Counted from the stretch's first letter, positions 27,594 to 38,193 are shown. The stretch: DNA of 64,000 nucleotides from Clostridium sp. AM49-4BH (GCF_003478335.1 NZ_QUFB01000009.1:12425-76424); one strand, 5' to 3'. Numbers and translations: made by a program. The notes: generated by a model not told the origin, from the letters alone.

Positions 27594-30500
27594 ATGAGAT
27601 TAGGTGGTTTGAGTAAAAAGTTGATGGCTGTTGCATTGTCGAGTGTTATGGTGGTGTCCGGTTTTGCGGGGCTTGCACCAGCCGTTTCCGTGAGTGCAGC
27701 AGATGGTACTGCAAAGTTACGTATGATCTTTACATCAGATCTGCATGGACAGTTGACGACAGAGGATTATGAGACCGGCAAGGTCTACACGACGGGTGGT
27801 TTGTCGAGAACGGCAACATTGATCAAGAAAGCGAAGGCAGAAGTCAATGCAAAGAATTCTTTGTTATTTGATCTGGGAGATGTTCTCTTTGATTATACAA
27901 CGGATTACATATACGATGTAAATAGTTCGGCACAGCAGCCGATGTACACTGCGATGGCCAAGATGGGATACGATGCGATCACACTTGGAAATCATGAATT
28001 TGATTATACACTGGATTATATTCAAAAACAGTTGTCTTCTACCGGGATGTCCGGCAAGGTGGTATTGTCGAATGTTACAAATGTCAATACAGGAGCACAT
28101 ATTTGGGCAGAGAATAAGATCATTACTAAGAATCTGGTAACAGAGTCCGGTAAGACAATTTCAGTCAAGGTAGGTTTGATCGGTGAGACAGTTCCCACTT
28201 TGGCTAAGAAACGGACCAATTACACCGGAGTGCTGAATGGAGAAGATATTGTCAAAAATGTCAAAAAGGAAGTACCGATCCTGCAAAAGAAAGGTGCAGA
28301 TATCATTGTCGTACTGGCACACTCCGGTATTGGAGAGCAGAAACCGGCAGAGTTAGATGCCAATACGGGATATGCACTGACGAAGATCAGTGGGGTAGAT
28401 GCGGTACTCTGCGGTCACCTTCACAAAGATTTCCCGGATGCCAATGGCACAAAATATGATGATTATCCGGGGGTCAATAAGACAACGGGTATTGTGAACG
28501 GCAAACCGCTTGTCCAGATCGAAAACCGAGGAGCAAGCATTGGTATGGTTGATCTGAATATCGGTACGAAGAATAACAAACCGACGATCACAGGAAAGTC
28601 TACACAGATCCGAAAAGTTAATGCTTCTACAGAGGTAGATCCAACGATCAACGCAGCATTTGGAAACTGGACCAAAACATTTATGGCGGATAGCAGCCAG
28701 ATCCTCAGTGAGGTAGCGGCAGATACACAATTACAAAATTATTTTGGTACGATGGAAGATAATGATGCAATCCAATTGTTGAATAATATTAAGATCAGTT
28801 ATGGATTGCAATACATCAATAAAACGAAGACACAATACAAAAATCTCCCGGTAGTTGCGGCGTCTACTTATCTAAAATACGGATCGTCCGACGGAGAGGA
28901 TTACATAGATATTCAAAATCAGTTTAAGAAGGCAAATATTTATGATCTGGTCAGTTATCGGACAGGCTTGTATATCTACAAGATGACAGGCGCACAGATC
29001 CGGGAATGGATGGAGTGGTCCGCAGGCGGTTATGAGCAGGCCGGCAAAAATCTGTTGGGAGACAATGCACCGGCAGAACCGACAGCATCACCGGCAGAAC
29101 CGACAGCATCACCGGATGTAGCAACCGGATCAGCAGTGTCTGCGGGGACGGCAGACAGAGAGGAAGAGACATCTTCTCAGGCGGCGGTATATGAGTCTCA
29201 GACAAATACTGCGCCGGCAGCGCAAAGTAGTTTACAGCAGAAAAATGCTTTGCTTCAGACCAAGGGGCTGCCATCGTTAGGAGATATCTTAAACTATGAT
29301 TCCAGCAAACCGTTTCAGTTCGTAATGCAGGATGATTATCTGACGGATTGGTCACAGTATTTTATATTTGATGGATTAGAGTACAAGATAGATACGACAG
29401 TAGCGCCTCGTTATGATGCAGCGGGGAGAAAGATCAACGATACCCATCGTATCGTATCCTTGACACGCAACGGAGCAAATATTTCAAATACGGCCTCCTT
29501 TATTGTGTTGTCTAATAAATTGCCGAATAACAATCTGTTTAAGACGATGAAGCCGACAATACTATCCATTAGCAAAAAGGCGTTGTATCGCAGCTATATT
29601 CAGTCCTTTATCGAGAAGATACAAATGGCCAGCGGTACGATCAAGCCGATGCAGGATAATAACTGGAGTGTAAAATACTCGGATAACTATAACTATATTG
29701 TACAGAGTGGTGCTAAGGCGTCCCGCTATTTAGGCAGCAAGGGATGGATTAAAGCATCGATCGGTGGCGATAGTAATGTTCGGTATTACGTAGCAAATCC
29801 AAACGAAAAGTCTACGACGGATACGACAGGACCTTGCCTGACGGCTGTTGTGAAAGATGAGAGTGTTACGAACAAAAAGATACAGGTATTGATTCAGGCG
29901 ACGGATCCTTCAGGAATTGCGTCCGTTCGTTATGCGGCTGGCAAATATACGGCAGACAATGCAATTTGGAAGACGGCATCAAAGATCAATGGTAACGTAT
30001 GGTCTTGTGACCGCAATGGAACCTTTACCATTTGCGCAACTGATAAGAAAGGTAATAACAGTGTTGTCGTACTCAAAATACTCAACATCAATAAGAGTAT
30101 GTTGTCGGCACCGGTAGTAGATGGTTATACAAACCGTAAGACGAAGATTACCGGTAAGGCAGAAGCCTATGCCAGAGTATATTTTAAGGTTGAAGGGGGC
30201 GCAACGTATTCTACCGTTGCAACCAAGAGTGGTACGTTCTCTTACAAGATGCCGCCACAGAGAGCCGGCAAACGCATCTTTGTATATGTTGTTGACAGTA
30301 AGGGAATGACAAGTGCACGTACGATCGTGACCGTAAAACGAACCGGTCCGAATAGGCCGACACTTCACAAAGTTAAGACGAACAGCAAACTGGTAACAGG
30401 TAAGGTAAACGACAATTATGCTTATCCAATGATCCTTGTAAACAACAAAACAGTATATGTACCAAATCAGAACGTCAAGGCATTGTACCGTAAGTCTTCG

Positions 30501-31220
30501 TTCTACAAGAAGAAAAACAAGGTCAAAGTGGGACGTATTGCACTGAACAAGAATGGATCCTTTACGTTGACGCTGCCGTCTACGCTGAAGGCCGGTACAA
30601 AAGTTGAGCTTCGAACGGTAGATGCGGTATCCAGATGCAGTTTGTCGACACATGTGATCACAAATCAGGCGGTGCCGATCAGACCGACGATTTCGCATGT
30701 CAGCAATAAGACGACGAAAGTAAAAGTGTATGCCTATGAAAAATGTAAAAAGGCAGTTGTAAAGATTGGCAAGAAACGTTATGTGGCAACCAAAGGAAAG
30801 TATAAGTCCAAATCAAAACGTTACTGCTATACTGTAAAGATACCGAGAACCAATTCCACAGGCACTTTGAAAGTATACGTTGTGAATGTGAAAGGCGGAA
30901 GCCCGGTGCTGCGTGTTCATCCGGTACAGAAAGTACCAGACAGTCCGATCGTTGTAAGTGCACCAACCGGCAAAGGAAAGGTTGTCGGCAAGGTGAATTT
31001 GGTCGGCGCACCAAAGAATAAGGCTGCCACGGTTTCTAACACAAAGACCAAAGTTGCTGCGACAGTAGCCGGCAAGGTGTATAAGGGAAAGGTGAAAAAA
31101 GATGGCACGTTTGTTATAAAAATACCAAAGCTCAAAAAGGGTACAAAGTTTAAGGTGACGGCAAGCAACCGATATGGCAAGAGCGTACCGCGGGTCAGCA
31201 AGGTCGGTAAGAAAAAGTAA
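27594..31220 (+). CDS. Secreted 5'-nucleotidase/phosphoesterase with long C-terminal repeat region
   Basis: 1208 residues. A signal peptide (LMAVALSSVMVVSGFAGLAPA) is followed by a calcineurin-like metallophosphoesterase domain: FTSDLHGQ, FDLGDVLFD, LGNHEFDYTLDYI, VLAHSGIG and LCGHLHKDF supply the metal ligands. A 5'-nucleotidase C-terminal domain follows (about 360-690), interrupted near residues 490-560 by a low-complexity insert with a perfect 21-bp direct repeat (29070-29090 and 29091-29111). The rest is a string of Ig-like, Lys/Thr-rich modules (GKVNDNYAYPMILVNNK and similar). There is no LPxTG motif, so attachment is probably by charge. Likely releases phosphate and nucleosides from extracellular nucleotides. 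Confidence 0.88.
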   Translation: MRLGGLSKKLMAVALSSVMVVSGFAGLAPAVSVSAADGTAKLRMIFTSDLHGQLTTEDYETGKVYTTGGLSRTATLIKKAKAEVNAKNSLLFDLGDVLFDYTTDYIYDVNSSAQQPMYTAMAKMGYDAITLGNHEFDYTLDYIQKQLSSTGMSGKVVLSNVTNVNTGAHIWAENKIITKNLVTESGKTISVKVGLIGETVPTLAKKRTNYTGVLNGEDIVKNVKKEVPILQKKGADIIVVLAHSGIGEQKPAELDANTGYALTKISGVDAVLCGHLHKDFPDANGTKYDDYPGVNKTTGIVNGKPLVQIENRGASIGMVDLNIGTKNNKPTITGKSTQIRKVNASTEVDPTINAAFGNWTKTFMADSSQILSEVAADTQLQNYFGTMEDNDAIQLLNNIKISYGLQYINKTKTQYKNLPVVAASTYLKYGSSDGEDYIDIQNQFKKANIYDLVSYRTGLYIYKMTGAQIREWMEWSAGGYEQAGKNLLGDNAPAEPTASPAEPTASPDVATGSAVSAGTADREEETSSQAAVYESQTNTAPAAQSSLQQKNALLQTKGLPSLGDILNYDSSKPFQFVMQDDYLTDWSQYFIFDGLEYKIDTTVAPRYDAAGRKINDTHRIVSLTRNGANISNTASFIVLSNKLPNNNLFKTMKPTILSISKKALYRSYIQSFIEKIQMASGTIKPMQDNNWSVKYSDNYNYIVQSGAKASRYLGSKGWIKASIGGDSNVRYYVANPNEKSTTDTTGPCLTAVVKDESVTNKKIQVLIQATDPSGIASVRYAAGKYTADNAIWKTASKINGNVWSCDRNGTFTICATDKKGNNSVVVLKILNINKSMLSAPVVDGYTNRKTKITGKAEAYARVYFKVEGGATYSTVATKSGTFSYKMPPQRAGKRIFVYVVDSKGMTSARTIVTVKRTGPNRPTLHKVKTNSKLVTGKVNDNYAYPMILVNNKTVYVPNQNVKALYRKSSFYKKKNKVKVGRIALNKNGSFTLTLPSTLKAGTKVELRTVDAVSRCSLSTHVITNQAVPIRPTISHVSNKTTKVKVYAYEKCKKAVVKIGKKRYVATKGKYKSKSKRYCYTVKIPRTNSTGTLKVYVVNVKGGSPVLRVHPVQKVPDSPIVVSAPTGKGKVVGKVNLVGAPKNKAATVSNTKTKVAATVAGKVYKGKVKKDGTFVIKIPKLKKGTKFKVTASNRYGKSVPRVSKVGKKK

Positions 31221-31245
31221 TCATATTTTGCATCACAGTGAATAG

Positions 31246-31274
31246 TTGCGAAATATAGAGAAATATTTTATAAT
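31246..31274 (+). promoter_or_regulatory. Sigma-A type promoter upstream of the GT2-TagF gene
   Basis: TTGCGA at 31246-31251 and a consensus TATAAT at 31269-31274 with a 17-base spacer. Transcription would start about 130 bases before the gene, leaving a leader with a strong hairpin. Confidence 0.65.
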
Positions 31275-31302
31275 AAAAGGTACTATTGGTTTGAAAGGGA
31301 AT

Positions 31303-31331
31303 GCAGGAGAACAAAACAGTTGTTTTCCTGC
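31303..31331 (+). terminator. Leader hairpin, possible attenuator
   Basis: GCAGGAGAACAA (31303-31314) pairs with TTGTTTTCCTGC (31320-31331) with one G-T pair and loop AACAG. A T-containing but broken tail (GTTTCGTTCGTT) follows. It lies between the promoter and the start codon, so it could attenuate transcription. Confidence 0.5.
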
Positions 31332-31412
31332 GTTTCGTTCGTTAATATTAGGACAAGCAGGAAGGAGTATGCGCACTGCGGAAGTAGTGACAGAAAGTGA
31401 AAAGAAGAGGAT

Positions 31413-34088
31413 ATGGGAAACAGTCGATTTAAATTTTCGGTAATTATACCGGTATATAATGTGGAGAATTATTTGGAGGAGACGATTCAATCTGTTATAC
31501 ATCAGACGATTGGATTCAAGAAAAATATTCAGATTATTTTGGTCAATGATGGAAGTCCGGACGATAGTGGCAAAATATGTGAGAAATATCAGAGGGAATA
31601 TCCGGATAACATTGTATATGTTGAACAGAAAAATGCAGGTGTCAGTGCCGCTAGAAATAACGGATTAAAATATGCAGAAGGCGAAATTATCAATTTTTTG
31701 GATTCTGATGACAAATGGGGAAAAACTGCTTTTAAGCGTGCGTATCGCTTTTTTCAAAAATACGGAAATGAGATTGATATTGTTGCCGGCCGTATCAAAT
31801 ATTTTGAAATGAAAAATAATTACCATGTATTGGATTATAAATTTGATAACGACAAACTTGTGGATATTCAGAAAGATCATGAATATATACAGCTAAGTAT
31901 GGCGACAACATTTGTTCGCGCTGAGGCATTAAAAGGACGACAATTTGATTCTCGAATCCGTTATGGAGAGGACTGTCTTTTGATCAATACCATATTATTT
32001 GACAAGTGTAAATATGGCGTTATTCGAGATTGCGTATATTATTACCGTATGCGTAATACCGGAACATCCGCAATGCAAAACACAATTTCCCAGAAGACAT
32101 GGTATTTTGACACAGAAAAACTTGTGTTTCAACATCTTCTTGAAATGTCCAAAGAAAAATTTGGCAGGCCGATCAAATATGTACAGTATCTCGTTATGTA
32201 TGATATGAAATGGCGGCTGCGTACTGTTGTGCCGTCAGGTGTGTTGACAGAAGAGGAGAAGAAACAGTATTTGGAGCTTCTTCACGTTATTTTGCAAGAT
32301 ATTGACGATGATATGATCGCTACTCAGAAAAATTGTCTAAGTCTGCATTACCTGCTAGCTTATCAATTAAAATATCAAAAGGATTGCCGGGATGAAATAA
32401 CGTTTGATGGCGGTTTGGTTTGTTTTCATGGACAGCGGTTAACGCACATGGCAAGACGACGTTTTTTGACATTAGATTTTGTAGATATTAAGGATAATGT
32501 GCTGGAAATTACCGGTCAGGCAGATTTTTGGATATATGAGGATGATTATAAAATTTTGTTTGAGGATCAAAATGGAACAGAGTATTATCCGACATATTAT
32601 CCACTACCATTTCGAACAAGACATAGTTTGTTAGGTGATTATGGTGACGTTAGAGGATATCACGTATCCATACCGTTAGCCGGAGTCAGAAGGCTTCGTG
32701 CTGTGTTTGAATACAAAAACGGTGAAAGATGTTATATGATGATCGGTTATGGTAAGTTTTGCCAATTAACGCATGCAATGGATTCTTCGTATGGTTTATA
32801 CGATCATCATATCCTTCGCGCCAAGGGAAAGACCATATATGTTCAGAAAAAAACAAGAAAACGCTATCGTAAATGTGAGCGGAGATATTGTTTGGAACTG
32901 GTAAAAAAAGGATATTTTAAAGAATGCTTTTATCGTTATGCGACAAGAGTATTTCGTAAAATCCACAGCAACAAAAAGATTTGGTTGTTGTCAGATCGAA
33001 TCAATTTGGCACGAGACAACGGGGAAGCACTGTTTCAATACCTGAACCGGATTGACACCGGAAATGTTGATGTTTATTTTGATATTTCCAAGAAATGCAG
33101 TGATTATGAACGCATGAAACAGATAGGAAAGGTAGTGCCACATGGTTCATTTCGATATTGCATGTATTTTTTGTCAGCGGATAAGATCATATCTGCACAT
33201 ATTGATGAGTATGTGATCAATGCCTTTGGTGTGAAGAGAGATTACTTGAAAAACCTCTTCCGATTTGATTTTGTATTCTTACAGCATGGACTGACGAAGG
33301 ATGATCTGTCCGGGTGGGTGAACCGTTTTAATAAGAACATCAGCCTATTTGTGACGGCAGCGAAACCAGAGTATCAATCCATTGTGGATGGCAATTATTT
33401 TTATACAGACAAGGAAGTTAAGTTGACCGGTTTTCCAAGGTTTGACAATCTTGTGGCTAATAAAACAAAGAAGCAGATCATCATATTGCCAACCTGGAGA
33501 AAGCAGCTTGCGAACTCTATTGATCAAAAAACAGGGCAGCGCATTTACAACGATACATTTAAGAACTCTGCCTTCTTTAAGTTTTATGATCGATTGATTC
33601 AAGACGAACGTTTGCTTGACTGTATGCGAGAGCATGGATACACCGGTAAATTCTGTCTGCATGTAAATCATATGGAGCAGATTGGCGATTATCATGGCAA
33701 TGATGTGATTCAGATTCATGAAGGTGCATTGAACTATCAAAAAGAATTTGTGGAGAATGCATTAATGGTTACAGACTATTCAAGTGTGGCATTTGATTTT
33801 GCTTATATGAAGAAAAGTCTGGTGTATGCGCAGTTTGACCGCGAAGCCTTCTTTGAGGGACAAACATACGATGAAGGCTATTTCAATTATGAAACGGATG
33901 GTTTTGGTCCGGTATGCTATGATTATGAGACGACTGTGCAGTCGATCATTGATGCGATCAAACGTGATTGTGAAATGTCGGAAGAGTATAAGAAGAGAGT
34001 AGACAACTTCTATTACAAGACAGACACAGATAACTGCAAACGAGTATATGAGGCAATTTTAGCGATTGATCAGAATAAAGAAGCGTAA
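31413..34088 (+). CDS. Two-domain enzyme: GT2 glycosyltransferase fused to a CDP-glycerol glycerophosphotransferase
   Basis: 891 residues. Residues 1-230 are a family 2 glycosyltransferase (SVIIPVYNVENYLEETIQSV, ILVNDGSPDDSG, FLDSDDKW, YGEDCLL). The middle is a beta-rich linker. Residues from about 520 form a TagF-like domain: FLQHGLTKDDLSGW, TGFPRFDNL, IIILPTWRKQLA and MVTDYSSVAFDFAYM. Similar fusions are predicted to build glycosylated polyol-phosphate wall polymers, one domain adding sugar and the other phospho-polyol units. A second TagF-type enzyme lies at 21830. Confidence 0.88.
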   Translation: MGNSRFKFSVIIPVYNVENYLEETIQSVIHQTIGFKKNIQIILVNDGSPDDSGKICEKYQREYPDNIVYVEQKNAGVSAARNNGLKYAEGEIINFLDSDDKWGKTAFKRAYRFFQKYGNEIDIVAGRIKYFEMKNNYHVLDYKFDNDKLVDIQKDHEYIQLSMATTFVRAEALKGRQFDSRIRYGEDCLLINTILFDKCKYGVIRDCVYYYRMRNTGTSAMQNTISQKTWYFDTEKLVFQHLLEMSKEKFGRPIKYVQYLVMYDMKWRLRTVVPSGVLTEEEKKQYLELLHVILQDIDDDMIATQKNCLSLHYLLAYQLKYQKDCRDEITFDGGLVCFHGQRLTHMARRRFLTLDFVDIKDNVLEITGQADFWIYEDDYKILFEDQNGTEYYPTYYPLPFRTRHSLLGDYGDVRGYHVSIPLAGVRRLRAVFEYKNGERCYMMIGYGKFCQLTHAMDSSYGLYDHHILRAKGKTIYVQKKTRKRYRKCERRYCLELVKKGYFKECFYRYATRVFRKIHSNKKIWLLSDRINLARDNGEALFQYLNRIDTGNVDVYFDISKKCSDYERMKQIGKVVPHGSFRYCMYFLSADKIISAHIDEYVINAFGVKRDYLKNLFRFDFVFLQHGLTKDDLSGWVNRFNKNISLFVTAAKPEYQSIVDGNYFYTDKEVKLTGFPRFDNLVANKTKKQIIILPTWRKQLANSIDQKTGQRIYNDTFKNSAFFKFYDRLIQDERLLDCMREHGYTGKFCLHVNHMEQIGDYHGNDVIQIHEGALNYQKEFVENALMVTDYSSVAFDFAYMKKSLVYAQFDREAFFEGQTYDEGYFNYETDGFGPVCYDYETTVQSIIDAIKRDCEMSEEYKKRVDNFYYKTDTDNCKRVYEAILAIDQNKEA

Positions 34089-34203
34089 AAAGGGCATCTT
34101 ATACTATTTGATAAAATAGAGATATGACGCATAAAGTGCGCAGCAGCAACAGTTTGATCAATATAGAAGAAAGCGAGAAAGCGAGGAAAAGAGGATCGCA
34201 CGA

Positions 34204-35375
34204 ATGAAGTGGATAAAAATACTATTTATTGGATGTTTTGTGGCGTTTATCGGGTTCACAGGGCTTAAGACGATAGCAGGCAAAGAGGCGAAAAGTCTGA
34301 CAGAGGGCAGGAGTTTGACTCAATTTCCGGATCTGGATTATTCGGAAATGACGAAAGATTCGTATCTTTCAAAGGTTGAGAATGCGTTTTCAGATCAGCT
34401 CAGCAGTCGCGAGAATAAAATCCGCCAATATTATGATCTGACAGTAAATAAGCTTCATATGAAGTATGCCGGTTCAGTTTCTATTGGAAAAGACAATCAA
34501 TTATTTGAACAACCGCAGGTGATCAATGACTATGCGGCATTTGACCGCGAAGTAAAGAACTCGCTAAGGTTGTGAATAGAGAAGCTGCCAAGATTACAAA
34601 AAATGGCGCAAAGTTTCTTTTTATCAATTATCCACGTAAAGATGTAGGTGCTAAACAGTATCTGCCAAGTTATTATCCGGATTCTACGAAAGATTATCAA
34701 CGATATATTCGTATACTTCGGCAAGAATTGTCGGACGATGTGATATTCATCGATGCAAATGAGCTGTTTCAAAAATATGATGGAGATGGATTACTGTATT
34801 ACAAGACAGATCATCATGTAAATGCAAATGGTTCGCAGCTTGTTTATGATGAAGTCATGAAATATGTGAAACAGCAGTTCCCGGCAACCCAGACAAAGTC
34901 ATTGTCAGACTATCGAATCAAGCAAAAGGTAGTTGCCGGATCCTTTAACCGTAAGATTGGATATGTAGTGTCAGCCGGTAAAGAAGAGATTACTCTTCGA
35001 CCAAAATGGAAACTAAAATATAAACGGCTAAACAGTAAGGCGCCGCTTTTTGGCAAAGGAGACACTTATGCCAGTGCGTTTATGGGTGGTGATTATGCGT
35101 ATACTGATATTACGACACCTCAGAAGGATGCAGCTAAGATCATGATCAGCGGAAGTTCCTATACGAATGCATTGGAAGCGATGATCATTCCAAGCTGCAG
35201 AGAGATGATATCGTACGATTATCGCTATAATACGAAGTCCGGTACTTTGGCACAAGAAGCAGCAAAGCAATCTCCGGATTATGTGATCTATATACCAAAT
35301 CAATCAGATGCTCATTTTTCCTATGAGACATTTCGTCAACATTTGGGATTAAGCAATAAGGCAGGAAAGGAATAG
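34204..35375 (+). CDS. DHHW-family / AlgJ-like SGNH protein, frameshifted
   Basis: Two frames join near 34550-34570. Restoring one base converts VKNSLRL-stop into a continuous VKELAKVVNREAAKIT-like helix, giving about 390 residues. It has one N-terminal membrane anchor (ILFIGCFVAFIGFTGL), a family-typical SLTEGRSLTQFPDL, and a DHHW motif represented by YKTDHHVNANGSQLVY. Proteins of this type act with MBOAT transferases to O-acetylate or otherwise acylate extracellular polysaccharides. The next gene, 1 base later, is that MBOAT partner. Confidence 0.82.
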
Positions 35376-35376
35376 T

Positions 35377-36795
35377 ATGGTTTTTAGTAGTGCTGTGTTC
35401 GTTTTTGGATTTATGCCGCTGTTGTTATTTTTATATTTTTTGGCGGAACCCAAATACCGTAATTATATATTATTGATATTTAGTCTGATCTTTTATGGCT
35501 GGGGCGGAGTTAATTATTTGCTGCTTATGTTAGCAGTGGTTATGTCGGATTATGTATTTGCAATTGCGATCGCGCAGATCAAGACACAGAAAATACGTAA
35601 GCTGTTTGTCGTGTTTTCAGTGGTCGTAAATCTGGGGGTGCTCGGTTATTACAAATACACGAATTTCTTTATTGAAAACATCAATCATTTCATCAAAAAT
35701 GATATTAAAATTGCGACGATCGTATTGCCGATCGGTATATCGTTCTTTACGTTTCAGGCGATGAGTTATGTCATTGATGTATATCGTGGTGATGTAGCAG
35801 CACAGAAAAATCCGTTTTACGTTATGTTGTATGTATCGCTGTTTCCGCAGCTTGTAGCAGGTCCGATCGTCCGCTACAAAACCGTAGAAAATGAAATTGC
35901 ACATCGACAGATACATATAGAGGATGTTGCAGACGGACTGGAACGGTTTATACTTGGTTTTGCAAAGAAGATCATTATTGCGAATAATGTAGGGGCATTG
36001 GCAGATAAAATTTTTGAAATGAATAGTATTGATATGCCGCTTGCCTGGCTTGGAGCAATTGCCTATACGCTGCAGATTTACTTTGATTTTTCGGCGTATT
36101 CGGATATGGCGATCGGTCTGGGACGTGTCTTTGGGTTTCATTTTGAGGAAAACTTTAACTTCCCGTATATCGCAAAATCGGTTGGTGACTTTTGGCGGCG
36201 CTGGCATATTTCATTAACTACATGGTTCCGTGACTATGTATATATTCCGCTCGGTGGTAACCGCAAGGGGATGCCTCGGATGTATGTGAACATGTTCATT
36301 ATATGGACACTTACCGGCATATGGCATGGCGCAGAGTGGAACTTTATTTTGTGGGGAATGTATTATTTTGTGTTTCAGGCGATTGAAAAGTTATTCCTTG
36401 GAAAATGGCTTGCGAAGATACCGCGTGTATTCCAGCATATATATACCATGTTTGTTGTGACACTTGGCTGGGTATTGTTCCGTTGCGATTCTGGATTATC
36501 TCAGTGTGTGACTTGGTTTAAGGCATTGTTCTCAGGTAATGTTACGAGCGAGGGAATGTCATTGCTGCATATGTATGCAGTACAGTATGGTGTTTATCTT
36601 GTACTTGGTGTGATTCTTTCCATGCCGATATATCGTGTTCTGAAGGCAGCAGTCTACAAGCGGATACAAAAGAACCGCATCTGCAAATGGGCATGTGCTG
36701 CAGCGGGATATGCAGTACTGTTAGCGCTGTTTTATGTTAGTGTATTGTATTTGGTCAATTCCACGTACAATCCGTTTATTTACTTTAGATTCTAG
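35377..36795 (+). CDS. MBOAT-family O-acyltransferase (AlgI-like)
   Basis: 472 residues with about ten or more hydrophobic segments. Family motifs are FFTFQAMSYVIDVYRG, FPQLVAGPIVRY, YFDFSAYSDMAIGLGRVFGF, FWRRWHISLTTWFRDYVYIP and TGIWHGAEWNF with the catalytic His. It transfers acyl groups (usually acetyl) across the membrane to a wall or capsule polymer, in partnership with the DHHW protein upstream. Confidence 0.93.
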   Translation: MVFSSAVFVFGFMPLLLFLYFLAEPKYRNYILLIFSLIFYGWGGVNYLLLMLAVVMSDYVFAIAIAQIKTQKIRKLFVVFSVVVNLGVLGYYKYTNFFIENINHFIKNDIKIATIVLPIGISFFTFQAMSYVIDVYRGDVAAQKNPFYVMLYVSLFPQLVAGPIVRYKTVENEIAHRQIHIEDVADGLERFILGFAKKIIIANNVGALADKIFEMNSIDMPLAWLGAIAYTLQIYFDFSAYSDMAIGLGRVFGFHFEENFNFPYIAKSVGDFWRRWHISLTTWFRDYVYIPLGGNRKGMPRMYVNMFIIWTLTGIWHGAEWNFILWGMYYFVFQAIEKLFLGKWLAKIPRVFQHIYTMFVVTLGWVLFRCDSGLSQCVTWFKALFSGNVTSEGMSLLHMYAVQYGVYLVLGVILSMPIYRVLKAAVYKRIQKNRICKWACAAAGYAVLLALFYVSVLYLVNSTYNPFIYFRF

Positions 36796-36805
36796 GAGGT
36801 CTGAG

Positions 36806-37213
36806 ATGAAACTGATCGACAAGACAACGATAAAATTTATTTTGGTTGGAATAGTGAATACACTTGTTGGTACCGGCGTTATGTTTTTGATGTATAATTT
36901 ACTGCATGCAAGTTATTGGATTTCATCAGCATCGAATTACATCATTGGTAGTATTGTAAGCTACGTTTTGAACAAGTATTTTACATTTCAGAATAATGAG
37001 AAATCATTTGCGATGGTCATTAAGTTTGTTATCAATATTTCCATCTGTTATCTGGCAGCATATGGTGTTGCCAAGCCACTGGTGCGCATGGTATTAAGCG
37101 GCGCATCTAAAAGCATACAGGAAAATCTGGCAATGCTTGTTGGTATGGGATTGTTTGTTGTATTGAACTATTTTGGTCAGCGTTTTATCGTATTTAAGAA
37201 GGATGAGGCTTAA
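36806..37213 (+). CDS. GtrA-family membrane protein (putative lipid-linked sugar flippase)
   Basis: 135 residues with four hydrophobic helices. FILVGIVNTLVGTGVMF and SYVLNKYFTFQ are typical GtrA features. The start at 36806 is set by AGGAGGT; an in-frame upstream extension overlaps the MBOAT gene and is unlikely. The GtrB-type transferase follows, forming the usual flippase-transferase pair for lipid-linked sugar donors. Confidence 0.9.
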   Translation: MKLIDKTTIKFILVGIVNTLVGTGVMFLMYNLLHASYWISSASNYIIGSIVSYVLNKYFTFQNNEKSFAMVIKFVINISICYLAAYGVAKPLVRMVLSGASKSIQENLAMLVGMGLFVVLNYFGQRFIVFKKDEA

Positions 37214-37269
37214 TAGAGGTTTTGAAACTGTCATAAGTTTGCAGATTAAGAAAGGGCTAGAGGTATAGG

Positions 37270-38193
37270 ATGAGTTTATTATCAATTATAATACCGGCAT
37301 ACAATGAAGGTGCATTGATCCAAAATACGGCTTCGGTTGTCGCAGACATCATGGAAAAACACAGTATAGATTATGAAATCGTATTTGTGAATGACGGATC
37401 AAAAGATGCGACATGGGATGAAATTCAAAAGGCACACCGGAATAATGAGAAAGTATGCGGAGTATGTTTCTCAAGGAACTTTGGAAAAGAAGGCGCAGTA
37501 TTTGCCGGTTTGGAATATGCGAAAGGAGACTGCTGTGTCGTTATGGACTGTGATCTGCAGCATCCACCGGAGACGATCATAGAGATGTATCATCTGTGGG
37601 AGCGTGGATATGAGGTCATTGAGGGTGTCAAAGCAGATCGTGGTAAGGAAAGCTTTATACATAAAATATTTGTCAAAATGTTTTATGGCATGATGAGTGA
37701 GTCCACAGGAATTGATATGTCCAGAGCCTCTGATTTCAAATTGCTTGATCGCAAGGCGGTAGATGCCTTTATTGCACTGCCGGAGAGACATGTTTTTTTC
37801 AGAGCATTGTCATCCTGGGTGGGATTTAAGACAACGAGTGTAGAATTTAATGTACAGGAGCGTGCTCAGGGAGAGTCAAAGTGGTCCTTTGCATCCTTGT
37901 TTCGTTATGCCATCAATAATGTCACATCGTTTTCAACGGCACCAATGCAGATTGTTATGGGATGTGGAATTGTTGTGTTTATATTCTCTCTTATTTTTTC
38001 AATATATTCTATCGTGAAATGGTTTATGGGATACTCTTTGGAGGGATTCACAACGGTTATTATTTTGCTGTTATTTATTGGAAGTGTATTGATGTTTGGT
38101 CTTGGAATTATAGGATATTATATAGCTAAAATATATGAAGAGGTTAAGCATAGACCACGTTATATTGTTACAGAAACAACTGAGGATCATTAA
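37270..38193 (+). CDS. GtrB-like polyprenyl-phosphate glycosyltransferase
   Basis: 307 residues. A GT2 domain (LLSIIIPAYNEGALIQNT, FVNDGSKDATW, CVVMDCDLQHPPETI, DFKLLDRKAVDAF) is followed by two C-terminal membrane helices (IVVFIFSLIFSIYSIV and VIILLLFIGSVLMFGL). It makes undecaprenyl-phosphate-sugar for the GtrA flippase and later extracytoplasmic transfer. Stop codon sits in the loop of a 12-bp hairpin. Confidence 0.92.
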   Translation: MSLLSIIIPAYNEGALIQNTASVVADIMEKHSIDYEIVFVNDGSKDATWDEIQKAHRNNEKVCGVCFSRNFGKEGAVFAGLEYAKGDCCVVMDCDLQHPPETIIEMYHLWERGYEVIEGVKADRGKESFIHKIFVKMFYGMMSESTGIDMSRASDFKLLDRKAVDAFIALPERHVFFRALSSWVGFKTTSVEFNVQERAQGESKWSFASLFRYAINNVTSFSTAPMQIVMGCGIVVFIFSLIFSIYSIVKWFMGYSLEGFTTVIILLLFIGSVLMFGLGIIGYYIAKIYEEVKHRPRYIVTETTEDH

